A DNA stretch of 64,000 bases, from positions 62,001-126,000 of the forward strand of contig NZ_JAPQFJ010000009.1 of NCBI RefSeq assembly GCF_026738875.1, written 5' to 3'. Within the stretch, counting starts at the first letter, position 1. Each line of letters opens with the position of its first letter. This stretch comes from Clostridium brassicae (GTDB taxonomy: Bacteria > Bacillota > Clostridia > Clostridiales > Clostridiaceae). Positions 30,143 to 41,988 of this stretch are shown piece after piece. Under the pieces are notes generated by a model. The model saw only the letters and a program-made list of their open reading frames with translations. It did not search any database and was not told where the DNA came from. The translations under genes were made by a program, and so were the position numbers.

Positions 30143-30203
30143 TTTTAAAATTAGTTACTTTACATTATAATGGAAGTGGGACAATATGAGTAACAGTGGG
30201 ACA
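30143..30203 (+). promoter_or_regulatory. pgk promoter with CggR operator
   Basis: TTTTAA (30143-30148), 17 bp, TATAAT (30166-30171), then GGGACA at 30178 and 30198. Both the hexamers and all spacings equal those at the cggR promoter, including the 7-bp offset from -10 to the first half-site and the 20-bp half-site period. The leader to pgk is about 160 nt. Confidence 0.85.
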
Positions 30204-30359
30204 GAAAAAGACCTAAAGATTAAATAAATATTTAATAAAAAGTGTAGAATAATAGATAATATATTTAAATTGTACTTAATAAACAGGTTAATATCAAATT
30301 TTTATAAAATTGTTTATAAAAATGAAAAATTTTTCATTATAAATGGAGGAGATATTGAT

Positions 30360-31556
30360 ATGAAATTAAACAAAAAATCTGTAGAAGATATCAATGTTAA
30401 AGGTAAGAGAGTACTAGTAAGATGCGACTTTAATGTTCCCCTAAAAGATGGAGTAATTACTGATGAAAACAGATTAGTAGGTGCTATGCCAACGATTAAA
30501 TACCTTATAGAAAATGGTGCTAAAGTAATACTTTGCTCACACCTTGGAAAACCAAAGGGAGAAGCAAAACCAGAATTATCTTTACAACCTGTAGCAAAAA
30601 GACTTTCAGAAATGTTAGGAAAAGAAGTTTTATTTGCAGCTGATGACAATGTAGTTGGAGAAAATGCTAAAAAAGCTGTATCAGAAATGAAAGATGGAGA
30701 TGTTGTTTTACTTCAGAATACTAGATACAGAAAAGAAGAAACAAAGAATGAAGAAAATTTTTCAAAAGAATTAGCTTCTCTTGCTGATGTTTTTGTAAAC
30801 GATGCTTTTGGAACTGCACATAGAGCTCATTGTTCAACAGTTGGAGTAACTAAATTTGTTCAAGAATCAGCATGTGGATATTTAATTCAAAAAGAATTAA
30901 AGTTCTTAGGTGATGCTGTTGAAGCTCCAGTAAGACCATTTGTTGCAATTTTAGGTGGAGCTAAAGTTTCAGACAAAATAAATGTTATAAATAATTTACT
31001 TGAAAAAGTTGATACATTAATCATAGGTGGAGGAATGGCTTATACATTCTTAAAATCTCAAGGATACTCAATTGGAAAATCCCTTGTTGAAGAAGAGAGA
31101 GTTGAATATGCTAAAGAAATGATAGATAAAGCTAAACAAAAAGGTGTTAATTTATTACTTCCTATGGATAATGTAGTTGGAGCTGAATTTGATGCAGAAA
31201 CTGAACCAGTAACTACAGAAGATCAGAATATACCAGAAGGATATATGGGATTAGATATAGGTCCTAAAACATCTAAATCTTATGCAGAAGCAGTAAGAAA
31301 TGCAAAAACTGTTGTATGGAATGGACCAATGGGAGTATTTGAATTTTCAAATTTTGCAAAGGGTACTATAGCTGTTGCTGAAGCTATGGCTGAGGCAGAT
31401 GCTACAACAATAATTGGTGGAGGAGACAGTGCAGCTGCTGTTAACCAATTAGGATTTGGAGATAAAATGTCTCACATCTCAACAGGTGGTGGAGCTTCAC
31501 TTGAATTTTTAGAAGGAAAAGAATTACCAGGAATAGTTGCACTTTCAGATAAATAA
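30360..31556 (+). CDS. pgk: Phosphoglycerate kinase
   Basis: 398 residues, standard length. N-terminal [12 protein letters not shown], substrate-binding HLGKPKG, hinge and nucleotide motifs [21 protein letters not shown] and GGGDSAAAV. It makes ATP and 3-phosphoglycerate from 1,3-bisphosphoglycerate. The ATG at 30360 follows TGGAGGAG; an in-frame upstream codon at 30270 would add about 30 non-homologous residues. First gene of pgk-tpi-gpmI-eno. Confidence 0.97.
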   Translation: MKLNKKSVEDINVKGKRVLVRCDFNVPLKDGVITDENRLVGAMPTIKYLIENGAKVILCSHLGKPKGEAKPELSLQPVAKRLSEMLGKEVLFAADDNVVGENAKKAVSEMKDGDVVLLQNTRYRKEETKNEENFSKELASLADVFVNDAFGTAHRAHCSTVGVTKFVQESACGYLIQKELKFLGDAVEAPVRPFVAILGGAKVSDKINVINNLLEKVDTLIIGGGMAYTFLKSQGYSIGKSLVEEERVEYAKEMIDKAKQKGVNLLLPMDNVVGAEFDAETEPVTTEDQNIPEGYMGLDIGPKTSKSYAEAVRNAKTVVWNGPMGVFEFSNFAKGTIAVAEAMAEADATTIIGGGDSAAAVNQLGFGDKMSHISTGGGASLEFLEGKELPGIVALSDK

Positions 31557-31607
31557 TACAGAAATATAATATAGATTTACTGAAAATTAAAAAGGGGTGT
31601 TTTAATA

Positions 31608-32360
31608 ATGAGAAAAGCAATTATAGCAGGAAACTGGAAAATGAATAATACTGTTGCACAAGCAGTTAAATTAGTAGAGGAATTAAAGCCATTAGTAAAG
31701 GATGCTATTTGTGATGTAGTAGTTTGCCCATCTACTATATGTTTAGATGCTGTTGTTAATGCAGTTAAAGGAACAAACATAAAAGTAGGCGCTCAAAATA
31801 TGCATTTTGAAGAAAGTGGAGCATTTACAGGAGAAACTGCACCAGCTATGCTTGAAGAAATGGGAGTAGATTATGTTATATTAGGACATAGTGAAAGAAG
31901 AACATACTTTGCTGAAACTGATGAAGCATTAAACAAAAAGATAAAAAAAGCTTTTGAACATAATTTAATTCCAATACTTTGTGTTGGAGAGACTCTTGAA
32001 GAAAGAGAAGCTAATATAACAGAAGAAGTATTAGGAAAGCAAATTAAGTTAGATTTAGCTGGATTAACTAAAGAACAAGTTGAAAAAACTGTTATAGCTT
32101 ATGAACCAATATGGGCTATAGGAACTGGTAAAACAGCTACATCAGAACAAGCTAATGAAACAATAGCTTATGTAAGAAGCGTTGTTGCAGGTATGTTTGG
32201 TAAAGAAACAGCAGAAAAAGTTAGAATTCAATATGGCGGATCAGTTAAACCAGCTACAATAAAAGAACAAATGGCTCAATCAGATATCGACGGTGGATTA
32301 ATAGGTGGAGCTTCATTAAAAGCAGAAGATTTTGCTGCTATAGTAAATTTTGATAAATAA
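31608..32360 (+). CDS. tpiA: Triosephosphate isomerase
   Basis: 250 residues. GNWKMN at the N-terminus holds the catalytic Lys, GHSERR the catalytic His, and [14 protein letters not shown] the catalytic Glu and mobile loop; QYGGSVKP binds phosphate. It interconverts dihydroxyacetone phosphate and glyceraldehyde-3-phosphate. It starts 51 bp after pgk with AAAGGGGTG as ribosome site and no terminator between. Confidence 0.97.
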   Translation: MRKAIIAGNWKMNNTVAQAVKLVEELKPLVKDAICDVVVCPSTICLDAVVNAVKGTNIKVGAQNMHFEESGAFTGETAPAMLEEMGVDYVILGHSERRTYFAETDEALNKKIKKAFEHNLIPILCVGETLEEREANITEEVLGKQIKLDLAGLTKEQVEKTVIAYEPIWAIGTGKTATSEQANETIAYVRSVVAGMFGKETAEKVRIQYGGSVKPATIKEQMAQSDIDGGLIGGASLKAEDFAAIVNFDK

Positions 32361-32375
32361 TTATTTTAAGGCACC

Positions 32376-32396
32376 AGGTACTACTACCTAGTACCT
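32376..32396 (+). other. Intercistronic hairpin between tpiA and gpmI
   Basis: AGGTACTA pairs with TAGTACCT around a 5-nt loop. There is no T run, so it is more likely an RNA-stability or processing element, or a small interspersed palindrome, than a terminator. Confidence 0.5.
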
Positions 32397-32449
32397 TACG
32401 AAAGATGTATGGCGTTTTTCGTGTAACTCATTTATTGGAGGAGAGAATC

Positions 32450-33985
32450 ATGACTAAAAAACCTACTATGATTATGATTTTAGATGGATTTGGTATGTCA
32501 GATCATGAGGATGGAAATGCTGTAAAAATAGCTAAACATCCCAATATAACAAAACTATGGAATGATTATCCTCATACAACTATAGCTGCTAGTGGATTAG
32601 CTGTTGGTTTGCCAGAAGGGCAAATGGGTAATTCAGAAGTTGGGCATTTAAATATTGGTGCAGGAAGAATAGTGTATCAATCATTAACAAGGATAACTAA
32701 GTCTATTAAAGATGGGGATTTCTTTGAAAATGAAGCATTATTAAAAGCTATAGATAATGCATTGAGTAATAAATCTTCACTTCATTTATTAGGACTTTTG
32801 TCTGATGGTGGTGTTCATTCCCATATAGATCATTTAAAAGGATTATTAGATTTAGCTAAGAAAAAGGGATTAGAGAAGATATATATACATGCTTTCTTAG
32901 ATGGAAGAGATACTCCACCTTCTTCGGCTAGTAAATATATAAATGAAATAGAAGATTATATGAAAGAAATAGGAGTAGGAACTATAGCTACAGTATCAGG
33001 AAGATATTATGCTATGGATAGGGATAATAGATGGGAAAGAGTAGAACTTGCATATAATGCTTTAGTAAATGGAAAAGGAGAGTATGCTACTACTCCAGTA
33101 GAAGCAGTGGAGAGGTCATATCATGATAATAAAACTGATGAATTTGTACTTCCAACAGTTATCACTAAAGGGCAAGAACCTAAAGCTGTAATAAAGGATA
33201 AAGATTCAGTTATATTCTTTAATTTTAGACCAGATAGAGCAAGAGAGATGACAAGAGCTTTAAATGATAAAGAATTTAAAGGTTTTAAAAGAGATAACTT
33301 AGAGTTAACTTTTGTTACAATGACTGAATATGATAAAACCATTGAAAATGTAGAAGTTGCTTTTAAACCTGAGTTATATTCAAATACTCTAGGGGAATAT
33401 TTAAGTAAGTTAGGTAAAAAACAGCTTAGAATTGCTGAAACAGAAAAATATGCTCATGTTACGTTTTTCTTTAATGGAGGAATAGAGGAACCCAATAAAA
33501 ATGAGGACAGGGTTTTAGTACCTTCACCAAAGGTTGCTACATATGATTTAAAACCAGAAATGAGTGCCTATGAAGTAACAGAAAAAGTTCTTGAAAAGAT
33601 AGATGCAGATGAGTATGATTTTATTGTTTTAAATTATGCAAATCCAGATATGGTAGGTCATACTGGAGTAATTGAAGCTGCAGTTAAAGCTGTGCAAGTA
33701 GTTGATGAATGTTTAGGTAAAGTTGTGGATAAAATATTAGAGAAAAAAGGTACTGTATTAATTACAGCAGACCATGGAAACTGTGAACAAATGATAGATT
33801 ATTCTAATGGTAAACCTATGACAGCTCACACAACCAATATAGTACCATTTATTTATGTATCTGAAGAAGCAAAAGGAAAACAATTAAGAGAAGACGGAAT
33901 TCTTGCAGATATAGCTCCAACAGCACTTACAACTATGGGAGAAAAAATCCCAACCGAAATGACTGGTAAAAGTCTTATAAAATAA
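32450..33985 (+). CDS. gpmI: 2,3-bisphosphoglycerate-independent phosphoglycerate mutase
   Basis: 511 residues, usual length. [10 protein letters not shown] carries the metal-binding Asp, [15 protein letters not shown] the phosphoserine nucleophile, and [12 protein letters not shown] and ITADHGNCE the second metal site. It converts 3- to 2-phosphoglycerate with Mn2+. The ATG at 32450 has TTGGAGGAG upstream; an earlier in-frame ATG at 32405 has no ribosome site. Confidence 0.97.
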   Translation: MTKKPTMIMILDGFGMSDHEDGNAVKIAKHPNITKLWNDYPHTTIAASGLAVGLPEGQMGNSEVGHLNIGAGRIVYQSLTRITKSIKDGDFFENEALLKAIDNALSNKSSLHLLGLLSDGGVHSHIDHLKGLLDLAKKKGLEKIYIHAFLDGRDTPPSSASKYINEIEDYMKEIGVGTIATVSGRYYAMDRDNRWERVELAYNALVNGKGEYATTPVEAVERSYHDNKTDEFVLPTVITKGQEPKAVIKDKDSVIFFNFRPDRAREMTRALNDKEFKGFKRDNLELTFVTMTEYDKTIENVEVAFKPELYSNTLGEYLSKLGKKQLRIAETEKYAHVTFFFNGGIEEPNKNEDRVLVPSPKVATYDLKPEMSAYEVTEKVLEKIDADEYDFIVLNYANPDMVGHTGVIEAAVKAVQVVDECLGKVVDKILEKKGTVLITADHGNCEQMIDYSNGKPMTAHTTNIVPFIYVSEEAKGKQLREDGILADIAPTALTTMGEKIPTEMTGKSLIK

Positions 33986-33994
33986 TGATAAACA

Positions 33995-34032
33995 AACAGT
34001 AAGAAGCTTAAAAAACATATTATTCTTACTGT
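33995..34032 (+). other. Intercistronic hairpin between gpmI and eno
   Basis: ACAGTAAGAA pairs with TTCTTACTGT (10 bp) around a 17-nt loop. No T run follows. Possible RNA-processing or stabilising stem giving separate control of eno. Confidence 0.5.
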
Positions 34033-34067
34033 CTGCATAAATAATTTTGTTTAGGAGGAAAGTATAA

Positions 34068-35369
<1,302 letters not shown>

Positions 35370-35404
35370 TCTAACTCTTGTCCATGTTTAATTAAATATA
35401 TATT

Positions 35405-35445
35405 AAGATAGAGTCACAAATATAAAAATGTGACTCTATCTTTGC
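35405..35445 (+). terminator. eno terminator
   Basis: AAGATAGAGTCACA pairs with TGTGACTCTATCTT (14 bp), followed by TTTGCTTATG. Confidence 0.85.
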
Positions 35446-35589
35446 TTATGTATTAGGTTTATGTAAGGTTTTCTCGTATAGGTATAGTAAACATTTATTG
35501 TATTTTTATTTTTAATATGATAGAATAACTATTGATAATTGAAATTAATGGTTTTACATAAACTAGCTTAAAATTAGGAGGTGTATGTA

Positions 35590-35820
35590 GTGCATACATT
35601 TTTAGTAGCAATACAAGTTATTGTAGGAATAGCTTTAATTATAACTATTCTAAAACAGCCAGGAAAGACAGATGGATTTAACTTAGTTTCTTCAGGTGCA
35701 GAAACATTCTATTCAAAAAACAAAACTAAAACATATGAATCAGTATTAGCAAAAACAACTGTAATGTTGTCAATAATATTTGCTGTAGTAACTATGGCGT
35801 TAACATTAATAAAAAAATAA
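35590..35820 (+). CDS. secG: Preprotein translocase subunit SecG
   Basis: 76 residues, the family's usual size. Two hydrophobic helices (about 3-22 and 54-73) flank a polar loop with LKQPGKTDG and the SGAETFYSKNK region. It assists SecYE in protein export. The GTG at 35590 is preferred: the AGGAGGTG at 35576-35583 is correctly spaced to it, whereas the earlier GTG at 35581 lies within that site. Confidence 0.93.
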   Translation: MHTFLVAIQVIVGIALIITILKQPGKTDGFNLVSSGAETFYSKNKTKTYESVLAKTTVMLSIIFAVVTMALTLIKK

Positions 35821-35840
35821 TAAAATATATTTTTGTTATA

Positions 35841-35917
35841 GAAAAAGACTCCTCTATTCTAAAATGTCCTTAACAAAGGGTACACTTTATTCGATGGAGG
35901 TCTTTTATTTTTTGGAT
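35841..35917 (+). terminator. secG terminator with long loop
   Basis: AAAAGAC-CCTC (one bulged T) pairs with GAGGTCTTTT and is followed by ATTTTTT. The 40-nt loop can itself fold (CCTT with AAGG). The sequence from 35918 to 36157 is AT-rich promoter region of hppA without a clear motif. Confidence 0.7.
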
Positions 35918-36157
35918 TAATGAATAATAAACTTAAAATATGTAAATATAATTATAAAGAAGTATTTTACTTTTATGGAAATAAATAATTGAAAAAATAT
36001 ATAGAATATTCTTTCGATTATTTGTTAAATTATAGAAAATATTAAATTTTTGATGTATAATAGGTTTAAGTTAATTTAGTTTAAAGATTATTACCAAAGT
36101 GGAAAGATTGACTAACTAAGGATGGCAAATATTACAAGGAAGAAGGAGGAGTAAAAA

Positions 36158-38176
36158 ATGAATTTATATTTGCCAATTATATGTGGAATTTTAGCTTTAA
36201 TTTTCGCGTTTGCTTTCAGTAGTGGAATCACTAAAGAGAGTGCAGGAAATGATAGGATGAAAGAAATAGCTGGTTATATTCATGATGGAGCTATGGCATT
36301 TTTAATGAGGGAATACAAATATTTAATAATTTTTATAGTCGCTGTAGCTGTATTAATAATAATAGCCATAGACATCAAAACTGCAATTTGCTTTATATTT
36401 GGAGCTATTTTCTCAATATGTGCCGGGTATTTTGGTATGAAGGTAGCAACTAAAGCAAATGTAAGGACTGCAGAAGCTGCAAGGACAGGTCAAGATAAAG
36501 CATTAAAAATTGCTTTTTCAGGTGGAGCAGTAATGGGGTTATCTGTAGTTGGTTTAGGTATTTTAGGTCTTACTATTTTCTATGTAGTCTTTGGAAATGA
36601 CATTAATGTAGTTACAGGATTTGGATTAGGAGCAAGTTCAATAGCTTTATTTGCTCGTGTAGGTGGTGGAATATACACTAAAGCTGCAGATGTAGGAGCA
36701 GATCTTGTAGGGAAGGTTGAAGCAGGAATTCCAGAGGATGATCCAAGGAATCCAGCAGTTATTGCGGATAACGTTGGTGATAATGTTGGTGATGTTGCTG
36801 GTATGGGAGCAGATTTATTTGAATCCTATGTAGGATCTATAATTTCAGCATTAACTTTAGGATACACTTTGTTTAGTAATGATAAAACAAAGTTAATTTT
36901 TCCTTTAATTTTATCTTCTATAGGTGTTTTAGCTTCAATTATAGGAATTTTAATTGCAAGAAGAAGTAAGGGGGATAATCCTCAAAAAGCACTTAATACA
37001 GGAACATATATAGGAGGAGCACTTGTTATTATAAGTACATTTATTCTTAGTTCAAATATATTTGGAAATTATAGAGTTTTTGGAGCGATATTATCTGGAT
37101 TAATTGTTGGAACTTTAATAGGTAAAGTAACAGAAATATATACATCTGCTGACTATAAGTATGTAAAGAAGATAGCTAGGCAATCTGAAACAGGTTCAGC
37201 TACTACCATAATATCAGGTCTTGCTGTTGGAATGTATTCTACAATGATTCCGATAATATTTATTGCAATAGCAGTATTATTCTCTTTTTATATTATGGGA
37301 GGAGCAAGTGATGTTGCTATGGGATTGTACGGAATATCTCTTGCAGCTGTAGGTATGTTATCAACAACTGGATTAACTGTTGCAGTTGATGCTTATGGCC
37401 CTATTGCTGATAATGCTGGAGGTATTGCTGAGATGTCAGAACTTCCATCAAGTGTTAGAGAAATTACAGATAAACTTGATTCAGTAGGTAATACAACGGC
37501 AGCTATAGGAAAAGGATTTGCTATAGGTTCAGCAGCGCTTACAGCATTAGCTTTGTTTGCTTCTTATGCACAAAAAACTAATTTAAATTCTATTAATCTT
37601 TTAACACCTGGTACTCTTGTAGGATTATTACTTGGAGCTATGCTTCCTTTCTTATTTGCTTCAATGACTATGGAATCAGTTGGGAAAGCAGCTAATGAAA
37701 TGATAGAAGAGGTTAGAAGGCAATTTAAAGAAATACCAGGGTTAATGGAAGGAAAGGAAACTCCAGATTATAAAAAATGTGTTGATATATCAACTGCTGC
37801 AGCATTAAAAGAAATGATTTTACCAGGAATACTTGCAATACTTGTACCTATAATTATAGGTATTCTTCTTGGAGCAGAAGCTCTTGGAGGGTTAATAGGT
37901 GGTGCAGTTTCATCAGGAGTGCTTATAGCTATATTTATGGCTAACTCAGGTGGAGCCTGGGATAATGCTAAAAAATATATTGAAACAGGAGTACATGGCG
38001 GTAAAGGAAGCAATGCACATAAAGCAGCTGTTGTTGGAGATACAGTAGGAGATCCATTTAAAGATACTTCAGGGCCAGCTATGAATATATTAATAAAGCT
38101 TATGACAATAGTATCTCTAGTATTTGCACCTGTAATAGCAGCCTATGGTGGCGTTCTATTAAACTTATTTAAATAA
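36158..38176 (+). CDS. hppA: K+-dependent membrane-bound proton/sodium-pumping pyrophosphatase
   Basis: 672 residues, about 16 membrane helices. The catalytic loop [20 protein letters not shown], followed by [21 protein letters not shown], and the C-terminal [15 protein letters not shown] carry the pyrophosphate and Mg ligands. [15 protein letters not shown] has Ala where K+-independent enzymes have Lys, so K+ dependence is expected; whether the pumped ion is H+ or Na+ cannot be read safely. AAGGAGGAG precedes the ATG. It is an intruder in the usual secG-rnr neighbourhood. Confidence 0.95.
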   Translation: MNLYLPIICGILALIFAFAFSSGITKESAGNDRMKEIAGYIHDGAMAFLMREYKYLIIFIVAVAVLIIIAIDIKTAICFIFGAIFSICAGYFGMKVATKANVRTAEAARTGQDKALKIAFSGGAVMGLSVVGLGILGLTIFYVVFGNDINVVTGFGLGASSIALFARVGGGIYTKAADVGADLVGKVEAGIPEDDPRNPAVIADNVGDNVGDVAGMGADLFESYVGSIISALTLGYTLFSNDKTKLIFPLILSSIGVLASIIGILIARRSKGDNPQKALNTGTYIGGALVIISTFILSSNIFGNYRVFGAILSGLIVGTLIGKVTEIYTSADYKYVKKIARQSETGSATTIISGLAVGMYSTMIPIIFIAIAVLFSFYIMGGASDVAMGLYGISLAAVGMLSTTGLTVAVDAYGPIADNAGGIAEMSELPSSVREITDKLDSVGNTTAAIGKGFAIGSAALTALALFASYAQKTNLNSINLLTPGTLVGLLLGAMLPFLFASMTMESVGKAANEMIEEVRRQFKEIPGLMEGKETPDYKKCVDISTAAALKEMILPGILAILVPIIIGILLGAEALGGLIGGAVSSGVLIAIFMANSGGAWDNAKKYIETGVHGGKGSNAHKAAVVGDTVGDPFKDTSGPAMNILIKLMTIVSLVFAPVIAAYGGVLLNLFK

Positions 38177-38293
38177 TTAGAATAATATTATGATGTAACA
38201 TTATTTTAGTTCTTAGGTTAAAAGGGACTATGTACTAGATTAAGAGAGATTTTATTCTTAATATGAGAAAATCTTTAAGTTAAGTAAAAAAAT

Positions 38294-38335
38294 AAGCCCA
38301 TAATGAAAAATTAATTTTTCATTATGGGCTTTGTT
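38294..38335 (+). terminator. hppA terminator
   Basis: A 19-bp near-palindrome, AAGCCCATAATGAAAAATT with its complement, ends in TTGTTATTT. Confidence 0.85.
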
Positions 38336-38436
38336 ATTTATTTAAACAAAAGAGCTGGTAAGTTCTTAAAAGCGATAGCTTATGGGATTCATCTCTTAAC
38401 TTAAGATTAAAAGATAGTTGCTATAAAATACTGAAT

Positions 38437-38775
38437 GAACATATATACTACCACTGAAAGAGTGAAAAAGCGTTTTAGTTTAAAGATTTTCTGACGTTAG
38501 GAAGAAAATCATCCTCTAGTATTCCTATCTCTCCCCAATATAGATTTTAAACTGTATTATTCATAAAAAATCAAGGCATAGGAATAAGATTTTCTTATAT
38601 ATGTAGTTAGCCGATTAAACGTTGAAGTAGCAATTAGAAGTACTTAAAGTGTAGAATTCTAAAAATCTGTAATTGCAGGAATGGATTCCTGCAGCCGAAC
38701 TGCGTCATGGAAGACGCATAGTGAGGGTAGGATTTTTAGAAGGCTACGCCTTTAGTACTTCTTTGTATGCTGAAG
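38437..38775 (+). ncRNA. Candidate structured non-coding RNA between hppA and rnr
   Basis: An 850-bp non-coding gap whose middle is locally more GC-rich and densely self-complementary. 38637-38644 pairs with 38754-38761 (GAAGTACT), 38649-38654 with 38744-38749, and 38657-38667 with 38731-38741 (11 bp). Inside these sit two hairpins: TGCAGGA/TCCTGCA (38674-38693) and TGCGTC/GACGCA (38701-38718). Upstream, AGTTTAAA (38477) pairs with 38546-38553, enclosing GATTTTCT/AGAAAATC, and TATTCCTAT (38520) pairs with ATAGGAATA (38578). I do not recognise the family. A 61-codon frame at 38673-38858 is probably chance. Ends and strand are estimates. Confidence 0.6.
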
Positions 38776-39027
38776 GTTTAATGGATAACTACATATATTT
38801 AGAAAAATCTATTTCTATGCCGTTATTCATTACGTCACATTTTTATTCTACTGTGTAATAATTGTTTGACTACATTTTCCTTTTACTATACTATTGTAAT
38901 ATAAAGAAATGTTGAATACGATACATTTATTTAGTTAAAAATAAGAAATAGAGGAATAATACAAATAGTGGTGTGGTATATAAAATATTTTTGAAACAAA
39001 TATTAAAAAAGATTGGAGGTAGAGATT

Positions 39028-41229
39028 ATGAATATAAGAGAAGTTATTATTGGTTTTATGAGGGAACAGGCATATAAACCAATGGATATAAAAGAGCTAG
39101 CATGGGTTTTTGAAATACCAAAGAGAGAAATGGATGATTTTAAGAAATTACTTAAGGAAATGGAACAAGATGGTGAAATTATACAAACAAGAACAAAGCA
39201 CTATGGAATACCAGAAAAAATGGGGCTTGTTGTAGGAAAACTTCAATGTCATCAAAAAGGATATGGATTTGTTATACCTGAAATTGATAGAAAAGACGTA
39301 TTTATAACATCTTCTTTTATGAATGGGGCTATGAATGGAGATAGAGTTATAGCTAAAATTACAAGAGAAGAAAATGAAGGAAAAAAATGTGAAGGGGAAA
39401 TAATACGTATTCTTGAAAGAAGTAATAAGACAATTATAGGAGTATATGAGAATAGCAAGAATTTTGGGTTTGTTGTTCCTGAGGATAAAAGGTTAAACTA
39501 CGATATATTTATTCCTAAAACCGAAAAAAATGGGGCACAAACAGGAGATATAGTTATTGCTGAAATAACTGAGTGGCCAGGGAAAAGAAGAAATCCTGAA
39601 GGAAAAGTTACAGAAGTACTAGGTAAAAAGGGTGAAAAAGGTATTGATATTTTAACTATAATAAAAAAATATAAACTTCCTGAAGAATTTCCTATAAAAG
39701 TTAAAAAATTTGTTGCAAATGTACCTGAGGAAATTAAAGAAGAGGAATATGTAAATAGAGAAGATTTAAGAGATTTAAAAATGGTAACAATAGATGGAGA
39801 AGATGCTAAGGATTTAGATGATGCGGTATCAATACAAAAACTTGAAAATGGAAACTATTTATTAGGAGTACATATTGCAGATGTATCACACTATGTTAGA
39901 GAAAAAAATCCTTTAGATAAAGAAGCTTTAAAGAGAGGAACATCAGTTTATCTAATTGATAGAGTTATTCCTATGCTTCCTAAGGAACTATCTAATGGAA
40001 TATGTAGTTTGAATCCTAAAGTAGATAGATTAGCTATGACTTGCTTTATGGAAATAAATGTTGATGGAAAAGTAGTAGACTATAGAATTACAAAGAGTGT
40101 TATAAAAACTAATGAAAGAATGACTTATACGGATGTAACAAAAATATTAAGAGATCATGATGAAGAATTAATGAAAAAATATGATTATCTATGTGAAGAC
40201 TTTAAAAACATGGAAGATCTATGTGGTATTTTATATAACAAGAGATTAAGAAGAGGAGCAATTGATTTTGATTTTGAAGAGTGCAAAATAATATTAGATT
40301 ATAATGGAAAGCCAGTTGAAATTAAGCCTTATGAAAGAGCTATTGCAAATAGAATTATAGAGGAATTTATGCTTGTTTGTAATGAGACAATAGCAGAACA
40401 TATGTATTGGACTAAACTTCCTTTTGTTTATAGAATACACGAAGATCCAGATGAGGAAAAGCTTCAAAGATTTAAGGAATTTGCATATAACTTAGGATAT
40501 TTTGTTAAGACTGGACAAGAAATTCATCCAAAGGCTCTTCAACAAGTTGTAGAAGAAGTTAGAGGTAAAAAAGAAGAAACTGTTGTAAATACATTGCTTC
40601 TTCGTTCATTGAAGCAAGCTAGATATGCTCCTCAATGTGTAGGACACTTTGGTTTAGCGGCGAGATATTACTGTCACTTTACTTCACCTATTAGAAGATA
40701 CCCGGATTTAATAATTCACAGAATAATAAAAGAATCTTTAGATGGCAATATAGATGAAGAAAGAGTAAAACAATTGGATAAAGCTGTAGACTATGCATCA
40801 GTTCAATCTTCAGATATGGAAAGAGTTGCTCAAGAAGCAGAAAGAGAAGTAGATGATCTGAAGAAAGCAGAATATATGAGTGAGAGAATAGGAGAAGAAT
40901 ATGACGGAATAATTTCTTCTGTTACTAACTTTGGAATGTTTGTTGAACTTGCTAATACAATAGAAGGGCTTGTCCATATAAGTAATTTAGATGATGACTA
41001 TTATATATATGATGAACAACACTTATGTTTAATAGGAGAAATGAGCAAGAACAAGTATAGATTAGGGGATGAGGTAAGAATAAAAGTAGCTAAAGTTGAT
41101 TTAGATGCTCATGAGATTTATTTCGATCTTGTGAAACAAGAGAAAAATGACCTTGATCCAGAATTAAAAATAGATGAATTAAAAAACGAAGATGAAAAAG
41201 CTCAAGATAGAGAATTTGAATTGATATAA
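39028..41229 (+). CDS. rnr: Ribonuclease R
   Basis: 733 residues. A winged-helix-like N-terminus, two cold-shock domains (about 70-215), the RNB catalytic domain (about 245-575, with Asp ligands in TIDGEDAKDLDDAVS), and a C-terminal S1 domain (GEEYDGIISSVTNFGMFVEL). It degrades structured RNA 3' to 5' and works with tmRNA and SmpB. The ATG at 39028 has TTGGAGGT upstream; the TTG inside that site is rejected. Confidence 0.96.
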   Translation: MNIREVIIGFMREQAYKPMDIKELAWVFEIPKREMDDFKKLLKEMEQDGEIIQTRTKHYGIPEKMGLVVGKLQCHQKGYGFVIPEIDRKDVFITSSFMNGAMNGDRVIAKITREENEGKKCEGEIIRILERSNKTIIGVYENSKNFGFVVPEDKRLNYDIFIPKTEKNGAQTGDIVIAEITEWPGKRRNPEGKVTEVLGKKGEKGIDILTIIKKYKLPEEFPIKVKKFVANVPEEIKEEEYVNREDLRDLKMVTIDGEDAKDLDDAVSIQKLENGNYLLGVHIADVSHYVREKNPLDKEALKRGTSVYLIDRVIPMLPKELSNGICSLNPKVDRLAMTCFMEINVDGKVVDYRITKSVIKTNERMTYTDVTKILRDHDEELMKKYDYLCEDFKNMEDLCGILYNKRLRRGAIDFDFEECKIILDYNGKPVEIKPYERAIANRIIEEFMLVCNETIAEHMYWTKLPFVYRIHEDPDEEKLQRFKEFAYNLGYFVKTGQEIHPKALQQVVEEVRGKKEETVVNTLLLRSLKQARYAPQCVGHFGLAARYYCHFTSPIRRYPDLIIHRIIKESLDGNIDEERVKQLDKAVDYASVQSSDMERVAQEAEREVDDLKKAEYMSERIGEEYDGIISSVTNFGMFVELANTIEGLVHISNLDDDYYIYDEQHLCLIGEMSKNKYRLGDEVRIKVAKVDLDAHEIYFDLVKQEKNDLDPELKIDELKNEDEKAQDREFELI

Positions 41230-41236
41230 TTGAATT

Positions 41237-41280
41237 TACCCCCATAATTCATTTTTGATTATGAATTATGGGGGTATCTG
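41237..41280. terminator. Bidirectional terminator between rnr and the TetR operon
   Basis: A 16-bp perfect stem, TACCCCCATAATTCAT with its complement, around an 8-nt loop. The two genes converge on it. Confidence 0.88.
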
Positions 41281-41925
41281 TTATTTTTGATATAATCCAT
41301 ATTTGATTATATCAATGTATTTATCAAATTCTTTAAATAAATCCTCATTATTAGTTAATAATTTATTCGTTTTACCCTTATATAAGCTGGTATATTTTTT
41401 ACCTAATGCATCGAATAAAGTCATGGTAACAAATATAGCATCTTCTTTTGTTATTGATGGCTTTAATAATTTTACGTCCATGTATTTAATAATATAGTCT
41501 TCTATAAAATTCATATTGTCGCTATAATATTTTAAATAAAGCTTTTCTAAGTCAACCTTTATTTTTGGAGGCATATTTACAAATGCCTCCATAATTATTT
41601 TAGAATGCATAAAATATTTAACAATTATTTGTTGTTTAATTAGTGAGATATCTTTTATCCTCTCATAAAAATCATTAGATTGTATCTTTTCAGCTTCATT
41701 TAAAACTTCACTTGTGAGTAAATCAGCACAATACTCAACAATAAATAAAAACAAATTTTTTTTGCTCCCAAAATAGTGAAATAGACTGCCTTTAGCAATG
41801 CCTGCATTTTCTGCTATTATATCAGTAGAAGCGTTATCAAATCCCTTATCCCCAAATTCATTTATTGCTGAATTAATTATATTTTTTTGTTTTTCTTCCG
41901 ATACTTTGTTAAATCTAATTGTCAT
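41281..41925 (-). CDS. TetR-family transcriptional regulator
   Basis: 214 residues. The N-terminal helix-turn-helix is typical: IINSAINEFGDKGFDNAS, IAENAGIAKGSLFHYFGSKKNLF. The C-terminal ligand domain is unassigned. AAGGAGCT precedes the ATG. It is the last gene of a leftward operon (hydrolase, ABC ATPase, ABC permease, TetR) and the likely binder of the two dyads at 44640-44689, so self-repression relieved by an exported ligand is expected (inference). Confidence 0.9.
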   Translation of the reverse strand: MTIRFNKVSEEKQKNIINSAINEFGDKGFDNASTDIIAENAGIAKGSLFHYFGSKKNLFLFIVEYCADLLTSEVLNEAEKIQSNDFYERIKDISLIKQQIIVKYFMHSKIIMEAFVNMPPKIKVDLEKLYLKYYSDNMNFIEDYIIKYMDVKLLKPSITKEDAIFVTMTLFDALGKKYTSLYKGKTNKLLTNNEDLFKEFDKYIDIIKYGLYQK

Positions 41926-41988
41926 AATATAGCTCCTTTAAATTACATATACTAATTATAATTCCCAATATAAGTATATTATGAATTA

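Noticed and set aside
30270-30359. Upstream extension of pgk
   Set aside because: No ribosome site and about 30 residues with no resemblance to the enzyme; TGGAGGAG sits right before 30360.
33995-34032. Terminator before eno
   Set aside because: The hairpin has no T run and eno has no clear promoter after it, so readthrough from gpmI is likely.
38673-38858. A 61-codon open frame between hppA and rnr
   Set aside because: It overlaps the densest RNA-like helices, has no ribosome binding site and a composition unlike its neighbours; more likely part of a structured RNA.
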